Positions 11,130-20,547 of a stretch of 64,000 bases of DNA are shown piece after piece. Position 1 is the first letter of the stretch; every line of letters begins with the position of its first letter. Location: NCBI GenBank assembly GCA_022885665.1, contig JAGQDJ010000045.1:1-64000 (forward strand), written 5' to 3'. This DNA comes from Triops longicaudatus (lineage: Eukaryota > Arthropoda > Branchiopoda > Notostraca > Triopsidae). Under the pieces are notes generated by a model that was given only the letters and a program-made list of their open reading frames with translations, was not told the origin of the DNA and did not search any database. A program made the position numbers and the translations under genes.

Positions 11130-12669
11130 AAGCTAATCAAGCAGTATGATCCAAGTTTGTGACCCACGTGTTTCTTTGTTCTTAATCCTAAGTCGCATAA
11201 TACCATTTTTCGGAAATCATCGTGACTGCTTTTAAGTCGTCACTAATTTTTACAGCAAAACTTTCCAATGTACACCAGTATTCCGAAAAACGAAAATACA
11301 TACTTCTCTACAATTAAAACACCCATTCAATATTTTTTTTAAAAAAAAGAATACACTTAATCGAAAAAGGAGACAAGTAAAGAAAGACATAATTACCCTG
11401 GACAGACTTCCTTCAAACATGACCACATCATTCGGTGAAGTTTTTTATGTGAAATAATATTAAAAAATTTATGATAGCCACTCAGCATTTTTTCGATACA
11501 CTCCTGCCTATTTTGGTTATATTAACAGGTTTTTTAATTCTTATTATTATGTTTCGTAACTAAATCTTTGAAAATGCGGAAGTTTGAACTCTCTAAAAAG
11601 TGCTCCGATTACCTAATTACGTGTCAGTTCCCGTCATTGCAGATTCATTTAAGGAGGGAAAACCCTGTTTCCAGAGCTTCCACTAAAATAAGTAACCTAC
11701 AAATTAAAAAGGACTAATCATTCGACAAATAGCGCAAAATGAAATCAACAATGCGATCGTGTCACTTGGCGAGAAAGTTTGGCTAACCCAGGTTCACAGT
11801 GTGGTTCCAAATCAGTGAATTTGTACTGATTTTGTGACAAGCATTTCAATGACTTTTCCCTTTCGCTCCGTTCCGATATCCTGTCGTACACAGCAAAAAA
11901 AATGGCACATCTGAGAAAACATAGAATTGTTGCAAGTGTATTCCTAAAAATCAAAGACTCATTAAAAAAAAAAAGCGTAGTGTGCATATCACATGAAAAC
12001 GCACCACTAAGCAGAAACGAAAGTAAGCGCTGCTCCGGTTTCACGACAGCCCCATTTTTAGGAACATTACCATAAAACAGCTATTCTCAGGTTAACAAAA
12101 GAACGTTTCCTAATTTATTCTCCTTCAGAAGCCACAAATGCGCACAACTAATTGAACAAAGTGTCTGCATAGAAGGTTAATTCATATAAAGTGCGCCGCT
12201 TGGGTGACAATTAGTGTCAGGGTAAAGACATTTAATGGCCCTGCACAGTTTCATAGCATTTATACTTCCATTGTGAAGAAATTTTACCTGTTTCCTCAAC
12301 CGAAAACAGCCGAACTCACACCAAAGAAAAAATTATTCGCTTTTTATATAATTTTAGTTGAAAAGTGAAAAAGGTAGAAAAAAAATTAAGGAGAATATGT
12401 TACGAACCCCTTTCCTTTCCTACACAATCCAAACTGGTTTTCTCTGCGTGCAGTTTTCAATGGAAGGTAATGAATCTTGGAGAACTAGTTTTCTCCTACC
12501 AATCCATTTCGACACTTCAATGCACGACAAAGGGGGGCAGGACTGTACCTACGCATGACGCCTCAATTTTAAGGCATTAAAACGTACCACGTAGTTTTCA
12601 GTGTTAAAATGAATCCTCCCACCCAGATGCAAAAATTTCACTTTCTACGGTCAGGAAACATGAGCTACC
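11130..12669. other. Intergenic, no gene seen
   Basis: AT-rich spacer between copies 4 and 5. Two overlapping open frames at 12358-12580 are short and low in complexity. No array-type exon or upstream GAAGGACA motif was found here. Confidence 0.5.
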
Positions 12670-12677
12670 TATAAAAT
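12670..12677 (+). promoter_or_regulatory. TATA box of array copy 5
   Basis: TATAAAAT 116 bases before the ATG, comparable to the 98-105 bases in the other copies. The GAAGGACA element is not evident upstream. Confidence 0.5.
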
Positions 12678-12785
12678 GAGCTCAAATTCTTTTCATTCTG
12701 CACACTAAGTCTTCAGCTTCCGTACTTCGCATGCTTCTAGCAGCTTCTTGACGCTTAACAAGAAAACCGCGCAAAAGCGATCAAA

Positions 12786-13334
12786 ATGTCCGCTTACAAA
12801 GTAGGGACATTTCTTATTGGATACAAGAACTACTTCTTGCGTCTAATTATTATCACTCTAAGCCATTTATGTTACTCTCAAATTAAACTTGGCACTTAAT
12901 TAACGCTCTCATTTGTAAGGTTTTAGCCTTGTTGATGGTTATGGTTTTCATCAACGCCATCTGTGAAGCGCAAGTTTACAAAAGGATTCCTTACGAGTAT
13001 GACAGCCTGGCGACATACCAACAACCCTCATATTACCCACAAAGTGTTGCGAGTGCTGGTTACGGGTACGACAATAGCTACAAGAAACACTCAGCCCATC
13101 GCTACAAAGGTCTTGCTGATGTTCACGTGTACCAAAACCCAAAACATTACGAATTCTCTGTAAGTCAATTCCCAGCCATTTTTTAATTCTTAAACTAATT
13201 AAAGAATGACTTAACTATTAATACATGCGTTTAAATTGTTATATAATTCACAGGTTAGCGAAAAAGGACCTGGTTACAGTAAATACGTTCGCCAGTCGGC
13301 CGAAAGCCCAGTTTATGGCTACAGCAAGTACTAG
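12786..13334 (+). CDS. Small secreted Tyr-rich protein, divergent array copy 5
   Basis: Three exons: 12786-12800, 12920-13159 and 13254-13334, all joined in phase 0. The product is 111 residues: MSAYK, then a hydrophobic leader through FINAICEAQ, a Tyr/Ser/Gln-rich middle, the family core LADVHVYQNPKHYEFS, then VSEKGPGYSKY and a C-terminus ending YSKY. The region encoded by exons 2 and 3 in copies 1-3 is a single exon here, so intron 2 was either lost in this copy or gained before the others duplicated. This copy has fewer His and Gly residues. It is clearly homologous at the core but the most distant member. Confidence 0.8.
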
Positions 13335-13791
13335 AATTCACCAATCGTCGCTTACAAACTTTAATATAATTAAATAGGTTATATTAATGATTTTAGTAAC
13401 AATTTTGTAGTAGTGAATATTTATTTTGTAATGAAATACAGGATTTAAGCTGGAAAATGAGCTCCGTGTCTTAATTTGCGATCCAGTGGCTCTTATGTTC
13501 GCGTTAAGTGTTTCCTCTTCAAATTGTTGAAGCGTGCGATTTCGGAGCAAAGATTACTGGAAACAACTCTATTATCTAATGGACTCATTGTTAATCGTTA
13601 GAATGCACCAGGTTCAATGTGGTAATGGCATGGGTTTTATTAAAAAGCCCCACCCTCATTGCATGGCCAGCCAAGCACTGAGCAAACTAGAGAGTAACAA
13701 CCGTTGGAGTTGGTAAGATAAAATAAAAAACTGTATTTTCTTTTTCCGTTCAGCTTTCGAAGACAAACAAAAAGTTTACAACGAACAAAAA
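13335..13791. other. Convergent intergenic region
   Basis: Lies between the 3' end of array copy 5 (+) and the 3' end of the voltage-sensing phosphatase (-). A plus-strand AATAAA is at 13722-13727 and a minus-strand AATAAA reads at 13636-13641, so the two transcripts may overlap at their ends. Confidence 0.5.
13636..13641 (-). terminator. Poly(A) signal of the voltage-sensing phosphatase
   Basis: AATAAA on the minus strand (TTTATT on plus), about 150 bases beyond the stop codon. Confidence 0.45.
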
Positions 13792-16700
13792 TTACAGGTA
13801 AGACATTTCAGGCGAGTTGGGAACTTCCTGAAAGAAAAGCTCTAATTGAAACTCGGGTTTATACACGCGCCATGTTTTCGCTTTGTGTGGATTGTCAAGT
13901 TCTTCGCGTTTGAAGGACGCGTAACAATGACTCACCATCGCTGTATGAAACCATACATAAAATGCGGAATCCTCACAACCTCTCGGTACGTTTTTCTACA
14001 ATTAGAACGTAATTGACAGTATAAGAGAAAGTATTCCAACAACCAATATTGCAACAAAGTTATAATGTCAACTTGCCAGCTGTCCATTTCGGCCACAATG
14101 AAAACTGGGTGTCACGTGAACTTTACCACGTGCTGCATAGTATAATATTTTACATATCTTGTACATGTATTGTACGTATGTGGCATTTGAAAAAACTTTA
14201 TATGTATACTCACTGTAAACATGTAAGTGGAAGTCTTATGGTTGGTAATTTACGTAGCCTTTGCTGACATCTTGATTCCGTGAATCATGCAGCACGTTAT
14301 AGCGAGACCCACCTTAGATTGTGAAATTGGACAACCGGTAGGTTTCTATTTAATACAAAACCTCGAGAAATACAAAAGTTTTCCCTTTGAAGCTTTTCCC
14401 TAGAAACCAACATAGTACGATCAAATACGTAACCAAAAACTCACCGAATCGCAATAGAAGACAAGACGCGTGTCTCCGTTTAACACAGGGCAAGCAACGA
14501 CTATAACTTCCAGTACGTCACTTTCTGCAACGTAATAGGTCTATAAAAATACACAAATAAGTTTTTGGACTTACTGTGTCACATGTTCGTACTTGGCAGT
14601 TCAAATTCTTCCCAAAGTCAACGGCAAAACATGGTGGATTTCTGCCTAGGTTAAGGTTAAACCGGAAATCTTGACCGTCACCTCGTCCTACGCTTTTCAA
14701 ACCAGACAAGCGCAACCGTACCAGTTTCAACGGCTGATCTAAGCGAATAAGCCCGTCGCTGGTCTTAATTCGCTCGTAGTAACCAACATACCGGCTCTAT
14801 TCACAGTAAACATGACAGCATGAGTTTTAGGTTTTAAGGATTTTTGTCAATGGAGGTTCTTAGTGGAGGTATTTCATTGTTTGAACAGATGGTGCAAGAA
14901 CACCGTCAACAATGCCACCATTGATTTTTGCTACACAAGTATGTGGAAGTTGTAAAGCACCTGGCTGGGTGTTTCCACGCCCTGAAAGCGTCGACCGGCA
15001 CGCCGATCTGTGCGGCGAGCGCCAAAATAATCCAAGCTATCCGCTGCACGCGTAAAAAGTCCCGCTTCGACCAACCATATACAAATCATCGTACCTGTAC
15101 GGCCTTTGCCTCCTTTACAATGAACCGCCACGACATTCTTCGGATGGCTCTCTAACCAACGACGTACGCTTTGACAGAAGGCGATCATCTCACTACAAAT
15201 CAATAATAATTTTTAACACTCTGTTAAAGTATTAGCAAAGAACGTGTAACAAACCTGACCATAGGGACATTATGATCATCTAGATGAAATCGCTCCACAC
15301 GGTGCTGGAAATAGCTCGGTTCGTAGGAGCGTTCACTACAAAGGTTGTATACCTTGTAATGGCCGCTATGTTTGGTTTCTAGAAACCTGGACACTTCCTA
15401 ATCGTAACCCAATAAAAAAGATACATAAAAAGAGTAAGGTATAGGAGGAGCTGGACAGTTGACGCGTTCGAAAAACGGTTCAAACATCATAACTAATAAA
15501 TTGCAACGTTTCGTAAATGGGAAAAAAAATTAGACAGTGAATACGTCGTTCGTCACAGGGAAAGTTTCGTTGAAAAAAAGAGTAAAAATAAAAATACAAG
15601 AGAAAATAACTAAAAAACTAATTTTGCGGTTCTCATAAGAAGTGTGTCTTGATGTTTTCCTTGTGACGCTTATGTTAGGTATCCGAACATTGTGTCAAAG
15701 TCTAGTGTAAACCACAGAATAACCCTTTGAAAGCTCAGCCACAAGTATTCAAAAGTAAAATTACAGGAGATACGAAAAGCCAAAAGTGGCTCTTCAGCAC
15801 GATTTGAGCTGAAACCTTTTGATCGCAAGTAGTGCATTGTAAAAATCGCGAAATATAGTAGACCATGAATTTCACACTAGTATTAATGCTACAACAATTC
15901 CACTATTTATTTGCATTAGATCTGTAAGTTTTATATTTACCTTCCAACTATACTATGCATTTTTCTTGCAAAATTGACCTGTCAACTTCAGGGGCGCGCC
16001 AGAAATTTTTTTCGGGGGGGGGGGGNNNNNNNNNNNNNNNNNNNNNNNNNNNNNNNNNNNNNNNNNNNNNNNNNNNNNNNNNNCCCCCCCCCCCCCCTTT
16101 CGCTGCGCCCCTGGTCAACTTCTTTGTAAGATACACGGCTATTTTGTCCCACTCTAGTCCCAAACTGTGTGCTCATTATCTCGTTTTTATAGAGTTGGAA
16201 GAACCCCTAGCTTTCATGGTCGGTTGGTCTTATTTTTCGTCTTCTTAAAGCGTTCTATCCCTCGTTTGATAGTCAGGACACCAGTTCATCAGAGAAGTAT
16301 TATTATTGGCTATAGTTTTATCTTCACGTGAAGTGAAAAATAGAAATTGAAAAGTGCACATACTGTCCCATCCCTCCTCTACTTAGGTTCACACTAGGCC
16401 TACATGACGTGTGCCTAAGTTGCTTCACAATTTTATTCGTTAGGGTCAGAGGCGCAGCTAGGAATTTGTTTCGGGATAGGCCTGTACTCTCAAACGCCCT
16501 CCAATTTGCCTCAATTGGAATAGAGTAGAGTAGCTCACCGGCCCACGCAACAAGACATTCATGAATTCATGTGCATCAATGTAAGACCTGCTACAATTGC
16601 GAAAAGGAGGAGTCAAGAATTTTTTTTAAGGATTTCGGGGTAGGCCTGGGCGTGCCGGGCCTACCCCCTGGCTGCGCCACTGGTTAGGTTGTGTTTTCAC

Positions 16701-19700
16701 TACCCCTTTTCACCCGTGTTACTGAGCAAATCAGAAGAGATTGTCGTGCTGCTTTCACTTGTAACATGTTCTTGCGATATTATTTTAACGAGACCAAGGT
16801 GAGTTTAGGTCTTTGCCGACATGTATACTAATACCCAGCAGGCTTAATATGTAGGCTACTGTTTACTACAGACGCAAAATCACAAATGGCCATACCACGC
16901 CGAATGTACCCAGACTCGTCTTGCGATATCTACAGTTGCAAACAGCATACATTACGTAAATACGCGTTTGCGAGCGAAACTAGCACCGTAATCTGCACTA
17001 CTTTGCTTCGTAACACATATTAAGATGGCAAAGGAAACGCAGCCTAAATTACTGTAGTTCGATATTTTTTTTTCATTTAAATGGAGAAGTAGATGGCACG
17101 AATAGTAGAGAGCTATAGACATCTAGTAGCAGTCTATGACACTTTTTCTCTAGTCTTTTAATTAGTTTCCAAAACAACACGAACTCTCTAGTGAAAACAT
17201 TTGTTCATTCAAAAAGTTCTAGTGAAAACATTCAAAAATCATTTTTCAAACGGTACGTCATTCGCATTCGAGGTCAATTAAAACCTTTAATACCACTGTA
17301 TACCCTCCTTATGGGTAATTTACACGGGAACTGTTGGCCAAATTTAACAAAAAAAACGTTATATATTTTTTAATACTGTCTTGACAGTAAAGTAATTCTT
17401 GATGATAACACACCATGGTGACATGGAGAGACATTTTTGAAAAAGCACTAGGTAAATATTTGCGTTTTCTAAAATTTTTCTACTTTTGATAGAAATAAAA
17501 AGTAAGTTTTTCTACCCGTGCTGCCCTACATATTTTAAAAATGGAGTTTCGGGTGAAAAAAAAAAATCAATTGACACCGTACCGTTTTTCGAAAAATTTG
17601 GTCTAAAGTGTTACAAATTTTAGCAGTCGAGAAGTGCTGTTACAAAACTCGTAGTGTAACCTATGAAAGTCTTGATAAATTCAGGTGAAAGGTCAAAAGC
17701 ATTAAAATCAAGAAGATTACGTTGTTTCGTTGCCCACGGCAAGCCTGTGGCTATTGTGAGTTATATTTTTCCAAAGTATAATTTTCGTATACAGTGAGCA
17801 AGCCAGGTTTTTCTAAAACTGGGTTCTCCTGGGTCATAAGAGTGTACTCTTGGCCTAACACGTAAGATCAATTCTTGGAAGTCTGCCTTTTCGTTATCGT
17901 GCAGAGGTGTCGAATTCCAAGAAAAAAGGGCAAATTGCAAGAATGAGTAAAACTGGCGATCTGTGCGAACATATAATGTAAGGGACAAAACGCAATTCCC
18001 CTGTCGTTTAAGAATAGCTACTGAAGTCTACTTATTAATATTGTCGATATTAATAAATATGGTTTCTATCTGCCTGCCCCTCTTTATGCCCAGTGGACGA
18101 CTTTTGAGCTTCCAGGTAGGCTTACCTTAGGAAATGTCTACAAGTTTTCATTTCGCACTATTCGTCAGCGGTAACCCCTGCAACTAATTCATAAAGTAAA
18201 GGATAAAAACAGGAGTGTGATAGTAGTGTCATCTCTGGAACGATCCCAACCTTAGAAAGCGGTAGGCCTATACAGTGGCTTTAACCTGGATTCGTAGAAA
18301 TGGGTCTTCCCGTTTCTCAGGACAGTGGTTTTGGCCATTTAACACAACCTTGCTGAAAACGTTGCCAAGGGAATTTACAGCTACTTCCTTGGTAAAAAAT
18401 GTCCCTTTTAATTAGTAGCTTGTCCAGTTTCCCTTTCTAAGGAGACCGGTGTCGTCGAAGATACGACTTTTCATTTTTTTTTTTAGACGAATAAGCTTAA
18501 AATCAGTGTCGTCCCGTCGGTCAACAAGAGCACTATACGTTTAAGTGAACTGTGGCTTAGCTACGCTTAGTTACGTTTGTTTTCAACTCGCCTCGCGCCA
18601 GTGTACTTTTTTTTCATGATAGATGATTGCAAATTTATGAATGGTGGACGTCTTTCGTTAAAAATTTTATTGATGTCTGAGGTGGAAAGTTCACCAGAAG
18701 TAAATTCTCACACAAAGTTATAATGAACCACGCGTAAATCTATCTTTACCCAAATCACTTTCCTTAAACACCTTTCAAGTTAAGAAAGACGTCTACCATT
18801 CTGCACATGGTTACATTGTTTTGTTAACCTAGTAAATAGCATGGAGTCACTTCACATGTAATACAGTGGTAAAGTCTCGTAGTGTGGGCATGAAGTGAAT
18901 AAGGTACGAAAAGAGGTTAAGGTAGAATTCGTGAATGTGGTACAGTGCGTAGTACGCAGCACGCGACCTCATCAAGTACGTTTGTCACGTTACACATTAG
19001 GTAGACTAACCTTGATAGGATTCCGGTATAGAGACATCTTTCCCGAAGATGGAAAACTCATGGCAATGACGCGGTCCGTGACGTACGTTAAATCCAAGTC
19101 AAACCCGTCATGCTGAAACCTAAGTTAGGCGGTTGGAAATAACCGGACAAAGCAATAAAAAAGAGACCTGTCATGTCACTTTCTTACACACTATACTCTA
19201 CCTTCGTTTGTTTTGGGAAACAAGATACCGAGCTGCCTTTTCGAGTCGTTTCTTCTCTGTGTAGAGCCGTACTATCCGTACAATACGTACCACTCGAAGA
19301 ACGATTAATATTTTCAACGCTGTCGAAACATTTTCATCTACAGCCATGTCAGCAATGGACAATATGAACGAAATAATGACCACAACCGTGTCGAGGGCAT
19401 TTTGCCATACTTTGAAGAAAGGTATCCAGCCCAAGGCTGCGACCCTTATGCCCAGTTCGATCACGAAAATCGTTGACAATGTCACATCGATGACGTCATA
19501 GTACTCCGCATAATTTTTCTCCACTCCTTGAGCCCAGGAATGAAATGTGACCACGATGTCAATCATTACGGTGCAGATATCACAGATGATGACGATGAGA
19601 GCAGTTAAGCGAAAACCGAAACTTTGTACCAACTGGCGCAGTTTAAATTGCACGAACTGGAACCCTTTTTCTGATGGTTCTTCGTTCAGCGACTGCGTCG

Positions 19701-20037
19701 AATTTTGACCGTCTTCAATGTTTTGATTCGAATCTTCCGATTCGACCGAGGAAAGCCCTTGGTTCGACGAGTGTAACGAGATCTGGCCTGGGGTATCACC
19801 CAGAAAAGTAACAATTTTACTGATGACGTCATCATCCACAGCTGTGGATTCGAGTCTCTGGGCTTCTGCTTCTTTACTATAACTTTGCACTTCGTTCAAC
19901 AGAAGTTCGTCAAAATTGAGACTAGCGATCGACAGCGAATCTAAGATGTCAAAGGCAAAGTTCTCAAAGCCTTTCTCCGTTTCACACTTGGAAGCAAAAT
20001 CTTCACCCAGCTCCCCAGTTAAACTAGCACTGCTCAT
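13792..20037 (-). CDS. tpte: Voltage-sensing phosphatase (TPTE/Ci-VSP family)
   Basis: Membrane phosphoinositide phosphatase whose PTEN-like domain is gated by a voltage sensor. Seven exons on the minus strand: 20037-19202, 19119-19011, 15397-15255, 15192-14961, 14796-14575, 14540-14445 and 13995-13792. All phases agree and give 613 residues. Residues 1-140 are acidic and unlike known domains. Helices S1-S4 lie near 143-164, 181-203, 210-233 and 240-258; S4 carries four Arg at three-residue spacing (248, 251, 254, 257). A basic linker ends SQNKRR. The phosphatase includes DDHNVP and the loop HCKGGKGRTG, with catalytic Cys388 and Arg394 intact. The C2 domain ends with FYVWFHT and ELDNPHK, family hallmarks. 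The start chosen is the first ATG after an in-frame stop. Intron 14541-14574 is only 34 bases, and the second intron is 3.6 kb with an assembly gap and two MITEs. The family is known from tunicates and vertebrates. Confidence 0.92.
15989..16113. mobile_element. hAT-type MITE containing an assembly gap
   Basis: Starts CAGGGGCGCGCCAG and ends with the inverted sequence GCTGCGCCCCTG. It is flanked by a perfect 8-base direct repeat GTCAACTT (15981-15988 and 16114-16121). An 8-bp duplication and CAG...CTG ends are typical of the hAT superfamily. The interior runs into poly(G), then N, then poly(C). It carries no coding capacity, so it is a non-autonomous copy. It sits in the large intron of the phosphatase gene. 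Confidence 0.8.
16026..16083. other. Assembly gap (58 N)
   Basis: Run of N between a G tract and a C tract inside the MITE. The inverted G/C arms would form a strong hairpin, which explains the failed assembly; the true length is unknown. Confidence 0.95.
16447..16682. mobile_element. hAT-type MITE, second copy
   Basis: 236-base element with 16-base terminal inverted repeats: left CAGAGGCGCAGCTAGG, right end the inverse of CAGTGGCGCAGCCAGG. Flanking 8-base duplications GTTAGGGT (16439-16446) and GTTAGGTT (16683-16690) match at 7 of 8 positions. Near its right end GGGGTAGGCC (16637-16646) pairs with GGCCTACCCC (16658-16667) as a hairpin. It is the same family as the element at 15989-16113, judging by the shared GGCGC(A)GC termini. 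Confidence 0.8.
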
Positions 20038-20547
20038 TTTCTCGTGAATGAGATAAGGCTCCTCTCTTGACAACGATCATAACTAAACCTCCAAAGCTTG
20101 TGAGACACACATGTGGAATGAAGTCTAAAGGAACACCTGAAAGTAAACCTGACAAAAGACCGTCCCAGCTTCCCTTGCCACACATTCTTTGTGTAGAGCC
20201 TCTGCGTTCCGGATAGGCGCGATAACGCGTAAGTCATACAACCCAGTCAGTGCCGTGCAATGACTAACAAAGAACCGAACGCGTGGCACACGTGCTCTTT
20301 GTGGCTGTTTTACGAGGGGGGCGATCCGTGCACGGTTTAGCTGTGTTCCCACTCTAGAGGTCTCTGCTGTGTCTTGCTTATAGCATTATTTTCCCACTGT
20401 TATCCATACTTATGCTTCAGTGCGTTTTCATCCGTTCGTCAACTCATTAGAGTCGTAGTATAGAACGTCAGACTTCAGGCATCTATATTGCTCTTAATTT
20501 GTAACTATTTGTTGTGTCTTGATTCAAACCAGGTTGGTTGCGTAACA
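20038..20547. promoter_or_regulatory. Shared 510-base head-to-head intergenic region
   Basis: Separates the start codons of the voltage-sensing phosphatase (-) and the PBLD-like gene (+). No TATA box is evident on either side. Both 5' untranslated regions and core promoters should lie here unless upstream non-coding exons exist. It may act as a bidirectional promoter; that is inference from geometry only. Confidence 0.4.

Noticed and set aside
14313..14392. Candidate C2 exon of the phosphatase reading FCISRGFVLN and LPVV
   Set aside because: It resembles the C2 segment only loosely. The exon at 13792-13995 reads FYVWFHT and ELDNPHK with the right phase and fits the family far better.
15948..16248. 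Open frames spanning the N run near 16026-16083
   Set aside because: They read through undefined bases and poly(G)/poly(C) inside a MITE.
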